The translations under genes were made by a program, and so were the position numbers. The notes under the pieces are model-generated. The model searched no databases and was not told where the DNA came from. It saw only the letters and a list, made by a program, of their open reading frames with translations. A stretch of DNA of 64,000 nucleotides from Myxococcota bacterium (GTDB taxonomy: Bacteria; Myxococcota_A; UBA9160; UBA4427), in assembly GCA_029243605.1 (NCBI GenBank), contig JAQWRT010000030.1:62001-126000 (forward strand), given 5' to 3'. This document shows positions 7,310 through 16,579 of this stretch, one piece after another. The stretch's first letter is position 1; every line of letters starts with the position of its first letter.

Positions 7310-9835
7310 TCACGGTGCGACGCTCACATCGGCCGCTGTCGCAATCGGCCCGGCTTGGCTCACCAACTCATCGTAGAGATAGGCGCCAAGGTGATAGCGG
7401 ACCGTCATGCCCGAGTGGAATTCCTCCTCGAAGGGGCTGTTCGGGCGGCGGTACCAGGCGCCTCCGTCCGTATGCTCGAAGGACCACGGATCAGCGGAGC
7501 CGATGTAGAATCCCATCGCCGAGTCGTAAGGGACGGCGCCATCGGAATCGATCTCACCGTCCGAGACGGCTTCGTCCATTTCGCCCATAGAGACAGGGAC
7601 GAAGCCTGGTACCGGAACCACTAGGGACCTCAACTCGATCTTCCAATTGGATATAAGGAGACAGCTCTGGCTCAGATTGTCACTGGTGGCTTGAATAGCT
7701 AGCAACAACTCGAGGTGCGTCTCAGCCAACTCTTCTACAGAAATTTCTCCAGAAGATGAACCGAGGCTGGAAGCGTCCCCCTCCGCCATGGCTTCCAGCA
7801 TCTGCTCGCCATCATCCATCATAGAAAGCGCGATCACGTCGACGAGTTTCGGCGAACCGCTCAGGTAAGTTCGAAAAGCCTCAGGTTCAAGGGATATTAT
7901 ATCCAAGAGGCCACCCTCCAACGGCAGCAACTCCCCCGGATTACTACCCATGGAAAATTCGTAAGAGCCACACGTGATGGCAGGGTCCATCAGCAGTGCC
8001 GTTCCGGCTCCGGGTTCGATTATAAAATTCTTCCGCAAATAGATCGGCAGGTCTCCGGCGTTGCTGGCGCTATCGGGGAACCCCATGGTCAGCCAATTGC
8101 TCAGCCGATTGGCCAGGTTTCCCGGCCCCGCGGCAATCTCGAACTGAAGCAAAAAGGGGATCGACTCCTCGCCATAGTCCTCTACATACTCGTCTACGAG
8201 TGCCTCCACGTTTCTAAGATTGGCCCGCTCCACACGGTCGAGTTGCTGTGAAAAATCCGCGTGATCGCCATCAAGGCTGCCCCAGCCCGCCGCGTATGAA
8301 GCCATCCAGCCATCGATCCCGACCATGAGGAGAATATTGGTGCTCTCGGAGTCGGAAAGAACCCCGTCAAAACCCGCAACCAAATCGTAGTCCACGAGGT
8401 GCGTCGATCCCGGTGAGCGGCCGCCAAACGCGTAGATGGGGATATACGTGTGGCTCGTGCCGTTCCCGAGCCGCGAATCTGCTTTCTGTGAACGACGGGC
8501 ATACATGGGATGTAGGAAGTCTCCATTGATCGCGAACATATATCGGATCGTCAGATCCCTGACGCTGTTGGGCATCGAGTCGAGCAAGTCGATGGCGGCG
8601 TTCTTAACCGACGCGAGGTCGCTGATCGGAGAGTTGAACGGAATAACCGATCGGATCGTGTCTATGCCTGCGTTGATACGATCTACCTCGCTGATCAACG
8701 TCGTAACGGATGGATCTTCAATCAACGTCGTAACAGATGAATCGATATCCCCGTAAACCCCCCAGCCGCGGCTCGCGAAGATCGTGCCATCGTGGGGGGT
8801 ACCCAACGTCGCCAGGAAGACCGTCGTATCGCGAATCAACGACATCGTCTGCTCCTGAGCCTTACTGAAGTCGACATGGTCGGGATTCAGCTTATCATCG
8901 ACCGGATCGACCTTGGCGCTGCTGAGCCAGACTCTGGAGACATGCCCGCCTTGGCTGTGTCCGACGAGCACGAGTTCGGGCTCGCAACGACATCGTCGAT
9001 CGAGGTAACCCGCGAAGCGTTCGTGGTACCAACCGAGGAGCCTTGCCATCTGATCGGTGGCCTGGGCGGTTTGGCTCAGGAGTCCCACCGAGGCATTTCG
9101 CGCGGTCATCATCACGGAGAGCATCGGCGGCTCCTCGGGAGCCTGATCAAGCCAAACCTCGCCGAAACGAGGGGCGGGGCTTATGGGTTCGAGCGCGGTA
9201 AAAGCGTGTCCCTCGAACCCTTCCGAGAGAATGATCCCCTCTGCGTATTCGGTCCAATTTTCTTGGCTCGGGTACTGGTGACCCGTAAAATCAAAAAGCG
9301 GCTGATCGGGCTCGGCCCCAAGAATTCCCTGGGCGAACTCGAAGCTCCAATAGCCGTGGCCCGTTATGAGCTCGCCATCTTCATGGGTACCGTCGTTCAA
9401 CTGCATCCCGTGGACGAGCACGACGATGCGAGGGCGAGGCGCCCTCACGATCGTGGCATCTTCGAGGGGCGGAGTGATCCCTGGGATCCATACGGTCTCC
9501 GGGAGCGAAACGTCCTCTAGAATAGGAACCCACGTTTCCACTATCCGTCGGGGCTCTGGAGTCTTGGAAGAATTCGGCTTCGGACGGGTTGGAATCTGGA
9601 TGCCCCCCCTCTGGGAAATCGTGGGAGCCGGAGACTTGCTTCTCGCGTCCGCCTTGGGTGATCTCGAGGACACAGACCGGAGATGGGTGCTCTTCATCTG
9701 AGGCTCGCTGGTCGAGTACAGGGAAGGCAAAGGAACGCCCCGCGATTCAAGGGCGCCGGCCACTCCGGCGAACGAGGCCAGGAGGAGGCTTGATACGAGA
9801 GCAAGGCGGGCAAAGTAACCAGATTCGATTTTCAT
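7310..9835 (-). CDS. large secreted alpha/beta hydrolase (lipase-like)
   Basis: An 841-residue exported protein. The N-terminus has a signal peptide of about 28 residues (hydrophobic core LALVSSLLLASFAGVAG). A basic Pro/Ser-rich linker follows. The hydrolase core begins at IVVLVHGMQ (oxyanion region) and carries the nucleophile elbow GHSQG near residue 292, preceded by ELVLV, the classic lipase GxSxG arrangement. The acid and His of the triad cannot be placed. The remaining 500 or so residues are unlike common lipases and may be an extra domain. The neighbouring sulfatase-like lipoprotein lies 163 bases downstream on the same strand but an operon is not evident. Confidence 0.7.
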   Translation of the reverse strand: MKIESGYFARLALVSSLLLASFAGVAGALESRGVPLPSLYSTSEPQMKSTHLRSVSSRSPKADARSKSPAPTISQRGGIQIPTRPKPNSSKTPEPRRIVETWVPILEDVSLPETVWIPGITPPLEDATIVRAPRPRIVVLVHGMQLNDGTHEDGELITGHGYWSFEFAQGILGAEPDQPLFDFTGHQYPSQENWTEYAEGIILSEGFEGHAFTALEPISPAPRFGEVWLDQAPEEPPMLSVMMTARNASVGLLSQTAQATDQMARLLGWYHERFAGYLDRRCRCEPELVLVGHSQGGHVSRVWLSSAKVDPVDDKLNPDHVDFSKAQEQTMSLIRDTTVFLATLGTPHDGTIFASRGWGVYGDIDSSVTTLIEDPSVTTLISEVDRINAGIDTIRSVIPFNSPISDLASVKNAAIDLLDSMPNSVRDLTIRYMFAINGDFLHPMYARRSQKADSRLGNGTSHTYIPIYAFGGRSPGSTHLVDYDLVAGFDGVLSDSESTNILLMVGIDGWMASYAAGWGSLDGDHADFSQQLDRVERANLRNVEALVDEYVEDYGEESIPFLLQFEIAAGPGNLANRLSNWLTMGFPDSASNAGDLPIYLRKNFIIEPGAGTALLMDPAITCGSYEFSMGSNPGELLPLEGGLLDIISLEPEAFRTYLSGSPKLVDVIALSMMDDGEQMLEAMAEGDASSLGSSSGEISVEELAETHLELLLAIQATSDNLSQSCLLISNWKIELRSLVVPVPGFVPVSMGEMDEAVSDGEIDSDGAVPYDSAMGFYIGSADPWSFEHTDGGAWYRRPNSPFEEEFHSGMTVRYHLGAYLYDELVSQAGPIATAADVSVAP

Positions 9836-10314
9836 GTTTTTCCTCGTTGTTTGAGGTCAAGAGACGTTGGCTTGGGTCCCATGTCGCATCCCGCTCGTTT
9901 GAGGTTGCGGTTGCGCTGGGACCCTCACGATGCCGGAGCCAAAGGGACGGAGCCGTGAAGGAGTTCACACCACGGCAGGGAGGCCCGGGCCATTCCTGCT
10001 ACCGCCGACGACTCCCGCGGGCCCCGAAATCCGGCCGCCCCAAACGTTCTGGTGGCCTCTCCTCCGCCCGTAGTCCGCAGTGGGGCGGGCACACAGCCCA
10101 GCTGGCACCCTGGCTGACCGCCAGCGATACCGCAGTGTAGATTCAGCCTGCGTTAAAAATCGGCTTGCTACTCTAAGCTGCCCAGGGCACCGTGCCCTAT
10201 TTTCATGATCGACAAAAATTTCATGAACACGCCGGCAACCGATCCAACAGAACCGATCCATTGATTATCGAACTGGCATCGAACTCTCGCGGTGCTCATC
10301 CTCCGGAGACGACC
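9836..10314. other. divergent gap between hydrolase genes
   Basis: About 480 bases separating two divergently transcribed hydrolase genes. No gene is recognised. An A/T-rich patch around 10140-10175 is the likeliest promoter area for the plus-strand gene, but no consensus pair is clear. Confidence 0.4.
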
Positions 10315-11610
10315 ATGGCGCCTCAAAAAAAACATCCAATTCGCATCCAGGGCACTGTGACTCCGGGCTTTGAGTCCGTCCAGCGCCTATACGAGAAGCA
10401 AATGCAGACAATGGCCGAGGCGAACACACAACTCTGCATCTACCACCGTGGCGAGAAGGTGGTGGACCTCTGGGCGTCCGCCACCGGGGACGAGTCATTC
10501 TCTCCGGACTCTATTGTCAATGTCTTCAGTAGCGGGAAAAGCCTCGAAACCATCGCCGTCGCCTCACTCGTGGGAAAGGGGCTTCTCGATTACAAGGCGA
10601 AGGTCGTCGACTACTGGCCTGAATTCGGCGCCCATGGCAAAGACGAACTGACGGTGGCCGATCTAATGCGCCACGAGGGGGGCATGGCCGCCTTCGACAC
10701 CGCCGTCGATCCCGAAGATCTCCTCACGGAAAACATCAAACGCAATCGCGTGGGGACGCTCGTCGAGAACCAGACCGCGAGGTTTCGCGCAGGCCAACGC
10801 AGCCGGCGGGAATACCATGCGATTACCCGGGGCTGGATCTTGAACGAACTATTCAGACGCGTGGATCCAGCCAGCCGAACCATTGGTGAGTTTTTGAGAG
10901 AAGACATCAGCACACCGCTCGCCGCGGATGCGTTCATTGGGGTCAAGGAGGCCGATCTGGGGCGGATTTCGAGAGTCACGCCGCTGGGATTTGGCTTCCA
11001 GTTCCTTGAGAGCCTCAAGCCCCGATTCCTCGGAAGGCGGATCACTCACAACCTTCCCCAGATCCTCGGAAGGCTACTGAAAATGATTCCCTCCATGCGC
11101 CACGCCACGACCCGAGGCGCCCCCCCTCCGTTCAAGGGCATGAAAGCCATTGAGTTCTTCAATCAGCCCATCGTCGCCATTGGCGAAACCCCATCCGCAG
11201 CGGCCAACTGCTCAGCCAGAGGGTTGGCCCGGATTGCCGCCATGATGTCGGCGGGGGGGAAATGGGAGCAGCGAGAGTACTTGTCGGCCGGAGCCTGGGC
11301 GGCGATGCACGACGATGCGATCGAGGCCGAGATGGGCTTCGCCACATCCGACTTCACCCAGGGCGGCGTCAACCTTTTCAAAGAGGTCGGCCCCGCCAGC
11401 CCCCGAATCGTGAGAGAATTCAGCATTGGCCGAGAGGGATTTGTCGGCTGGATGGGTCTCGGGGGATCCATCTTTCAATGGCATCCAGAGCACCAGATCG
11501 GGTTTGCGTTCGTCCCCACAGCATTACACGTTCTAGACATCCTCAACGAGCGTGGGAAGGTCTACCAAGCAGAGGCTCTGCGCTGTGTCGAAAACTTACA
11601 AAAGGGATAA
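10315..11610 (+). CDS. serine hydrolase, EstB/beta-lactamase family
   Basis: A 431-residue protein of the class C beta-lactamase-like esterase family. SxxK is seen as SSGK at residues 72-75 (in NVFSSGKS), and the Tyr motif as EYHAITRGW. GWMGLGGSIFQW near the end fits the late GGxS/HxG region of EstB-type esterases. I chose the ATG at 10315 because GGAG sits 7 bases before it; the frame is open further upstream but without a good ribosome site. No signal peptide. It is a second, distant member of the same superfamily as the gene at 530-1684. Substrate unknown. Confidence 0.8.
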   Translation: MAPQKKHPIRIQGTVTPGFESVQRLYEKQMQTMAEANTQLCIYHRGEKVVDLWASATGDESFSPDSIVNVFSSGKSLETIAVASLVGKGLLDYKAKVVDYWPEFGAHGKDELTVADLMRHEGGMAAFDTAVDPEDLLTENIKRNRVGTLVENQTARFRAGQRSRREYHAITRGWILNELFRRVDPASRTIGEFLREDISTPLAADAFIGVKEADLGRISRVTPLGFGFQFLESLKPRFLGRRITHNLPQILGRLLKMIPSMRHATTRGAPPPFKGMKAIEFFNQPIVAIGETPSAAANCSARGLARIAAMMSAGGKWEQREYLSAGAWAAMHDDAIEAEMGFATSDFTQGGVNLFKEVGPASPRIVREFSIGREGFVGWMGLGGSIFQWHPEHQIGFAFVPTALHVLDILNERGKVYQAEALRCVENLQKG

Positions 11611-12137
11611 AGGCTGTCGTTCTGGGAATAGGACATAAAACCTCTCCACCCGAGCCGCCACAATTCGAGCGCTCGACCTCTTCCCAATAGCCATAGATCT
11701 TGGGTCCGCCGCACGCGGGGGCGCCGCCGCCGAGACCAAGGCCCAATCCCCGCTCCATCACCTGCCAGTCGTTGCCGGCCACGAAGTCGAAGCCATACAC
11801 GCCGTTCTAGCGACGTAGAGCAAGTGTGCTCGATTTTGACGGGGTGTCAGTGGCCGCCCCTGACCTCCGAGCAGCGGTTGGGAGCGCCCCCAACAAAAGC
11901 GGCCCCGGAGAAACCCTGGCCATCGGGCTGCGAAGTCACAGCCTGCCGGACAATGGCGCGTCGCCCCTCGCCGTAATCATCCGAGCGGACCCGTCGGCTT
12001 CAGCGCCCTTGGGGATCGTCGATCAGCACGTTCTTCTCCACGTTTGGCGCGCCTTGCCACGAACCAAAGGACAACCCTCAGCGGCTTGAACGCCGCCTCA
12101 CGCATCCGCCTGGGCGGCGCATGGCTGCCCTGGCGGA
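11611..12137. other. gap with possible gene remnant
   Basis: About 530 bases without a convincing gene. On the minus strand, about 11543-11800 gives protein-like sequence (GFDFVAGNDWQVMERG, then GGPKIYGYWEEVERSNC) cut off upstream by a stop and running into the end of the plus-strand hydrolase gene. This may be the tail of a decayed gene, but I do not recognise it. CGCCGCC/GGCGGCG arms near 12088-12118 could terminate the cupin gene. Confidence 0.35.
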
Positions 12138-12596
12138 TCAGATTGCCGCGCGGCGCGCCTGGCTCTTCAGGATGGGTTCCATTGTCTGGTGATCGAGCAC
12201 CCGGCCGTCCTTGGCCAAGCCTTCGACGAGACTTCCGTTCGGCGCGTACAGAATGAACAAAACCAGCGCGCCTTCCGGCCCGCCAACTTCGATGTGGACG
12301 TCGCCCGGTTCCTTGTGCACCCAGGTACCGGCGGGCTTGACGACCCTGCCGGCCTCTTCGCCCGTCTCGAGGTCAATGTCGATGACAGTGAGCTCGCCTT
12401 CGAGCACGAGCGACGAGATGGCCGCCGTGTGCCGGTGGAGATGGCAGGCGCTATGCGGGTCCCAGCGGTACAGAAGGTCGACGTGACCGTCTTTGCGCGC
12501 GCCGAGGACCGAGCCCCAGTAGCTGATCGGGTAATCAAACTGCGCCTCACCGGTGAAATGATTCCAATGGAGATCGTCGTGCTTCAATAGATTCAA
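12138..12596 (-). CDS. cupin-domain protein
   Basis: A 152-residue single-domain cupin. The first motif is seen in RWDPHSACHLHRHTAA (His ligands) and the second in PGDVHIEVGG, with EGELTVIDID between them, which is the usual two-motif jelly-roll order. The TTG start at 12596 is preferred: AGAGGAA precedes it by 8 bases and the homologous sequence begins at NLLKHDDLHW. The frame is open for 66 more codons upstream, but that stretch overlaps an AraC remnant in another frame and is not cupin-like. ChrR-type anti-sigma cupins and aromatic dioxygenases share this fold. The function is unknown. Confidence 0.7.
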   Translation of the reverse strand: MNLLKHDDLHWNHFTGEAQFDYPISYWGSVLGARKDGHVDLLYRWDPHSACHLHRHTAAISSLVLEGELTVIDIDLETGEEAGRVVKPAGTWVHKEPGDVHIEVGGPEGALVLFILYAPNGSLVEGLAKDGRVLDHQTMEPILKSQARRAAI

Positions 12597-12633
12597 GGGG
12601 GATTTCCTCTCTTTCCTGGTTGGGTGTGGCGAC

Positions 12634-12744
12634 TCACGACGGCTCGCGAAATGCTTTGGGGGACTGGCCCGCCCATTCCCTGAATGAACGGCTGAAGTTG
12701 ACGGTTTCCGCATAACCCACATACAGGGGGGCAGCTTGTATATC
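12634..12744 (-). pseudogene. remnant of an AraC-family regulator (C-terminal HTH only)
   Basis: The minus frame reads VGYAETVNFSRSFREW then AGQSPKAFREPS and a stop, the standard last helix-turn-helix and end of an AraC/XylS regulator. An in-frame TAG stands immediately upstream of the preserved 36 codons and no rest of the gene is found, so only the tail survives. Confidence 0.7.
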
Positions 12745-12804
12745 CTAACCCCTTTGCAGCCCGAACGGCCAGTCAGCCGCCACAAGGCTCTCAACGCTGG
12801 GCGG

Positions 12805-13268
12805 TCAGTGGCTCACTTCATCAAAAGCCTCTTTTAAAGTCCATCGATGAAAACCCGTCATCAAACCCTGAAGCGACGGTTCTATCTCGTATTTAGGATC
12901 CACATGAGCCGTGGCCACAAAGTCGTCGATCATGACCCCTGCGGCAACGGCTTGCTCAGCCAGCACTCGTATCTTCGCAAGGTATTGCCGATAACTGCGC
13001 ACCGAATCGCCGCCCACGATCCCACCGTGGCCAGGGACAATCGTTGCCGGTTGCAACGCTTCTGAAAATTTCCGAAGGGTTTCTTGATAGGCCAAGATAT
13101 CGCTCGAACGAGCCCATGGAATGGTGCCTTTGCCAAAAATCAAATTCGCGATCCAGGCGACATTCGCGTCAGGCACGAACGGGAGTCAGGAAGGCCCTGT
13201 GCATAGGCAGCCGAAACAAATATCCCCACCAAGAGGGGAAAAAGACAGGCCGTGGCCATTCCTCGCAT
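12805..13268 (-). pseudogene. decayed secreted metallo-beta-lactamase-fold protein
   Basis: Two pieces of one gene survive in different frames. The 5-prime piece starts at the ATG at 13268 and encodes a clear signal peptide (MRGMATACLFPLLVGIFVSA, then AYAQG). After about 30 codons the frame is lost. The 3-prime piece (12805 to about 13176) encodes the C-terminal part of an MBL-fold hydrolase, with FGKGTIPWARSSDILAYQ and the characteristic ATIVPGHGG, ending at a normal stop. The central part with HxHxDH is absent, so an internal deletion plus frameshift is inferred. Confidence 0.7.
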
Positions 13269-13290
13269 ATTCGGGCGCGGCGTGCGCCCT

Positions 13291-13743
13291 TCACCCGGCC
13301 CGGTAGACGCGTTTGTCGGTGCTTCCGAACATTCCCGAGAGTTCAACACGGGAGGGTGCGATCTTGATGGGCGCGTACTCCGGGTCTTCGGGGCCGCCGG
13401 GCCAGAACTGCGAGAGGTCGTAGTCGAGCACGTCCCAGACGCGCTTCTTCTCGGCGGGGTCTTCGATGATCTCGACCGGGCCGCGCACCATGATGTGAGT
13501 GAAGGTGGGCGGGCCGACCTGGTACTGGATGTCCACGATGGGGTTGGCGCGCATTTGCCTGACCTTCGCCGAGTTGGCACCCGTAGCGAACCACAGGATG
13601 TCGCCCTCCCAGGTGGGGTGCACCATGCGCACCCGCGGCTCGCCATTCGCCACCGTGGCGACGGCACACCAGATGGCTTTCTGGCTGGCTTCGTCGACAT
13701 CCCGAAAAAAGGCTTCTCGCTCCAGGTCGGTCATTGCGCTCAT
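13291..13743 (-). CDS. pyridoxamine 5'-phosphate oxidase-like flavoprotein
   Basis: A 150-residue protein with the split-barrel fold of the PPOX family. Recognisable stretches are ATVANGEPRVRMVHPTWEGD, LWFATGANSAKVRQMRANP and the following DIQYQVGPPTFTHIMVRGPV, matching the FMN-binding core of general-stress-protein-26-like members. Such proteins bind FMN or F420 and reduce various substrates; no specific reaction can be assigned. ATG start at 13743. A possible promoter region lies in the 220 bases upstream, which also hold a dispersed repeat. Confidence 0.8.
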   Translation of the reverse strand: MSAMTDLEREAFFRDVDEASQKAIWCAVATVANGEPRVRMVHPTWEGDILWFATGANSAKVRQMRANPIVDIQYQVGPPTFTHIMVRGPVEIIEDPAEKKRVWDVLDYDLSQFWPGGPEDPEYAPIKIAPSRVELSGMFGSTDKRVYRAG

Positions 13744-13905
13744 GGTGTCTCGTTCCTTGTTTTCTGAAGGGGGTTTCAGGCTAACGGTTCGGACAACATC
13801 TCGCCCTTTCTTTCAGATCCTGAAAAGTGTTTTTGCCCCGGCTCCGAAGTGTTCGGGAGGCGGTGCTGGTGGAAACCGCGGAGAGTGAGGATGGGACACT
13901 CAAGC

Positions 13906-13954
13906 TTTCTTCCAGTACAACGTCCGAGTATGGGAGTTATGTCAAATCCCTAGA
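13906..13954 (+). repeat. dispersed intergenic repeat, copy C
   Basis: Ungapped match to copy B (7227-7275), with 36 of 49 positions identical by eye, and to the core of copy A (5208-5242). It lies just downstream of the tRNA terminator, considered on the minus strand. Confidence 0.6.
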
Positions 13955-13967
13955 CGCCCCTAACAAA

Positions 13968-13998
13968 AATGCCCCCGGTCTAAATGACCGAGGGCATT
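13968..13998 (-). terminator. rho-independent terminator of tRNA-Gly
   Basis: A 13-bp stem with one mismatch (arms 13968-13980 and 13986-13998, loop 13981-13985). On the minus strand it is followed by TTTTGTTA. It begins 9 bases beyond the encoded CCA of the tRNA. Confidence 0.85.
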
Positions 13999-14006
13999 GG
14001 AAAAGC

Positions 14007-14082
14007 TGGAGCGCGAGACCGGGTTCGAACCGGCGACCCTTAGCTTGGGAAGCTAATGCTCTACCAACTGAGCTACTCGCGC
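14007..14082 (-). tRNA. tRNA-Gly, anticodon CCC
   Basis: A full cloverleaf can be folded: acceptor GCGCGAG/CTCGCGC, D arm with GCTCAGTTGGTAGAGC, anticodon stem TTAGC/GCTAA around the loop TTCCCAA (anticodon CCC), and T arm with GGTTCGAACC. The discriminator is followed by an encoded CCA (14007-14009). A strong terminator follows. It lies 64 bases after the end of the large TPR gene on the same strand and could be on the same transcript. Confidence 0.95.
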
Positions 14083-14146
14083 GTGGGCGGGTAGATTAGC
14101 GCGGACGCGGCGGGGCGCGACCCTTGGGCGGGCCGGGCTTCGGGGC

Positions 14147-16579
14147 CTAATCGTCCTTGAACTCGGCCATCAGGTCGTCGAAGGACTCGTACTGCTCCTC
14201 GGCGGGTTCGGTGCCGGGGGTGCGGGGGGGCAGGCTAGCGATCTGCTCCCTCAGGCCCGCGAAATTGGGGTCGATGCCGCGCACCTGGGCAAAGCTGTCG
14301 TGGGCCGCATCGGTTTCGCCCAGGGCCGCCTGGGCCCGGCCAAGGTCAAAACAAAGACCGGCCTTCTGTGTATCGCTGAGATCGGGCGCCGAAAGCGCCT
14401 GCTCGAAATGGCTGACCGCATCGCTGGCCCGGCCCAGGTCGAGGCTCGAAAGCCCGATCATCTGCAGGCTCTGCAGCCGCCAATCATCAGAATCCAGGCA
14501 ATACCGAAACTCGCCGATGGCATCTTCGAGAAGCTCCATCTCCCGGTAGGCGATGCCCAGGTCGAAGCGCGTCTGATAGTCACCCTGGTCGAGGGTTTCG
14601 CTGACGCCCTGCTTGAAATCCGCAAAGAGCTCGGCCACGCCATCCTCGACGCTGGCCGCCTGGGTTCCCGGCGCCGGAGAGACGAAATCGAGGTCGGCGG
14701 AAGAGAACTCCCCGGGGCCAGGCTGAGCCGGCGAAAGACTTTCAGAGTCATCGCCGGGGCTTTCCACCGCCGGTTCATCGGTTTCGATCTCAATTTCAAT
14801 TTCCAGACTATCGCTCGAGCCCTGGTCGGCTCCGAGATCGAAATCGAGATCCAACTCGGTGTCAAAATCTGTTTCGAGGGCAACCTCGCCACCCCGATCG
14901 AGACCCAACTCGAGGTCGAGGTCGAGGTCGATTTCAATTTCTGCGCTCGCATCGCCGCCCAGATCCAGGTCGATGGCCGGGGCGGATACACCGTTGTCGG
15001 CCCCGCCCTGCCCTGCTCCGACGCTCGCTGAAGCAGCCTCGATCTCGGCCAAATGAGCCGCGGCCTGGGGGTGACCGGGAACTTGCTCGAGCACGCGCCG
15101 ATAAACCGCCGCGGCCTCGTCGGCCATGGATTGCTGAAGATAGAAAGCGGCCTCCTCGAGGTCTTCCTCGACTCGCGAAGATCTCGCCCCGCCAGCCGCC
15201 TCTTCGGCCGGGGTTGAACCCTCACCGGGATCTGAAGCAACGCCCGAGGCACTCCCTGGACTCGGGTCGGTTTCGAGATCCAAGTCGAGATCCAGATCTA
15301 GGTCGAGATCTAGATCCAAGTCCAAATCGAGGTCACCGACGTCGAGGGCGTCGGGATCCAAGGCATTCGTCTGGAGTGAGCCCGTCTCGATCTCGTCGGT
15401 ACCGGGTGGGAGCGAGTCCTCCCCGGATTCCTGGAGATCGAGCTCGCCAAATTCGAAAGCATCTGCCCCGGCATCTTCCGAACTGAACGCCGTATCCGAG
15501 GCGTCTCCCAGCTCGATTTCGAAGCCCTCGCCGAAAACACTTTCCCCTGAATCGTCCGGGCCAGAAGCCGGGCTCGCGCCTTCCGGTGAATCGCCGGCTT
15601 CGGGATCCTGCCAACCCTCCGCGTCGCCGGGGCCGGTGCCGAAGACCTCCGAGCCGCTCGCGCCCTGAGCCTTCTGGAACGCCTCTTCGGCGGCGTTTTC
15701 TTCGCCAAGCTCGGCCTCGTAGAGATCGGGCGCACCCGTGGAGCGCTGCATCACCTCCCGGGCCCGCTCCTCGTCGCCGCGCTCCCGGTAGAGCCCGGCC
15801 AGGCTCCGGTTCATCGCGGTCAGCTTCTCATCGTCGCCCAGCTGGGAGTACACCTCGCAGGCCAATTCGTAATGCTCGGGCTTGATCTCCTCGTCCAAAG
15901 CACGCAGTACATAGGCCTCGGCTCGCGCCGCCTGGCCGAGTTTGCTGAGCTCCCGGGCAATCCCGACCAGGGTCGACACATGCTTGGGCGAGATCTCGAG
16001 CACGCGTTCGTACATCTGCACCACCGACTCCGACTCTTCCCTCCGCTTGAACTCGGTGGCCGCCAGCCGGAATTCTTCCACGGCCTCAATGCTGTGCCCG
16101 GCGCGTTCCAAGAGCTCGGCCACCTTGATGCGGGCCTGGACGTTGGCCGGGTCTACGGCCGCCATCTTCCGCAACAAGTCGAGTGATTCGCGCTCGCGCC
16201 CTTCTTCGGCGTACACGTCGGCGACCTGCTGCAGCGAGATCACCGCCTCAGCGGAAAGTCCGATCTGCTGGTAGAGCTCCGCCAGAGCCACACGGACGGT
16301 ATGCCGCATGGGATCCAGCGTGATGATCTGCTTCAACACGGCGATGGCCCGGGAGTCGTATCCGCCCTCGCGATAGCGGGTGGCCACCTTGGAGTAGTGC
16401 GCGATGGCTTCCTCGGTCTCACCCCAACGGCGGTAGAGATCGCCGACTTCGAGCAGCAACTTCACATCCGTCGAATCGACGGCGAGCAGCTTCCCGTATT
16501 CCCGCAAGGCCTTCGGACGCGCCCCCTTGTTGGCGTAGCGCCGGGCGGCCTCGAGCACTTTTCGCTTATTGATGGCCAT
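14147..16579 (-). CDS. large TPR protein with acidic Asp-Leu-rich linker
   Basis: An 810-residue protein with tandem tetratricopeptide repeats in the N-terminal 300 or so residues, a long acidic low-complexity middle with an uninterrupted run of Asp-Leu dipeptides, another TPR-like stretch (EEAAFYLQQSMADEAAAVYR) and C-terminal TPRs (about 690-800). The layout recalls FimV-like and myxobacterial scaffold proteins. The ATG at 16579 has AAGGAA 8 bases before it and the protein begins MAINKRKVLEAARRYANKG; the frame extends upstream without support. No signal peptide, so probably a cytoplasmic assembly scaffold. Its position after the pilus operon suggests, but does not prove, a motility role. Confidence 0.8.
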   Translation of the reverse strand: MAINKRKVLEAARRYANKGARPKALREYGKLLAVDSTDVKLLLEVGDLYRRWGETEEAIAHYSKVATRYREGGYDSRAIAVLKQIITLDPMRHTVRVALAELYQQIGLSAEAVISLQQVADVYAEEGRERESLDLLRKMAAVDPANVQARIKVAELLERAGHSIEAVEEFRLAATEFKRREESESVVQMYERVLEISPKHVSTLVGIARELSKLGQAARAEAYVLRALDEEIKPEHYELACEVYSQLGDDEKLTAMNRSLAGLYRERGDEERAREVMQRSTGAPDLYEAELGEENAAEEAFQKAQGASGSEVFGTGPGDAEGWQDPEAGDSPEGASPASGPDDSGESVFGEGFEIELGDASDTAFSSEDAGADAFEFGELDLQESGEDSLPPGTDEIETGSLQTNALDPDALDVGDLDLDLDLDLDLDLDLDLDLETDPSPGSASGVASDPGEGSTPAEEAAGGARSSRVEEDLEEAAFYLQQSMADEAAAVYRRVLEQVPGHPQAAAHLAEIEAASASVGAGQGGADNGVSAPAIDLDLGGDASAEIEIDLDLDLELGLDRGGEVALETDFDTELDLDFDLGADQGSSDSLEIEIEIETDEPAVESPGDDSESLSPAQPGPGEFSSADLDFVSPAPGTQAASVEDGVAELFADFKQGVSETLDQGDYQTRFDLGIAYREMELLEDAIGEFRYCLDSDDWRLQSLQMIGLSSLDLGRASDAVSHFEQALSAPDLSDTQKAGLCFDLGRAQAALGETDAAHDSFAQVRGIDPNFAGLREQIASLPPRTPGTEPAEEQYESFDDLMAEFKDD
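15276..15337 (-). repeat. hexanucleotide tandem repeat encoding Asp-Leu
   Basis: About ten degenerate 6-base units (variants of GATCTA/GATCCA/GTCGAG read on the plus strand) encode alternating Asp and Leu in the large TPR protein. Synonymous changes between units suggest selection for the peptide rather than recent slippage. Confidence 0.75.

Noticed and set aside
9589..10140. Plus-strand frame upstream of the EstB-like gene
   Set aside because: Mostly antisense to the secreted hydrolase and its leader, Arg/Ser-rich, no domain.
12597..12794. Longer N-terminus for the cupin protein
   Set aside because: The extra 66 codons overlap the AraC remnant in another frame, lack homology, and a better TTG start with a ribosome site exists at 12596.
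15276..15337. CRISPR-like short repeats
   Set aside because: The units are contiguous 6-base coding repeats without spacers.
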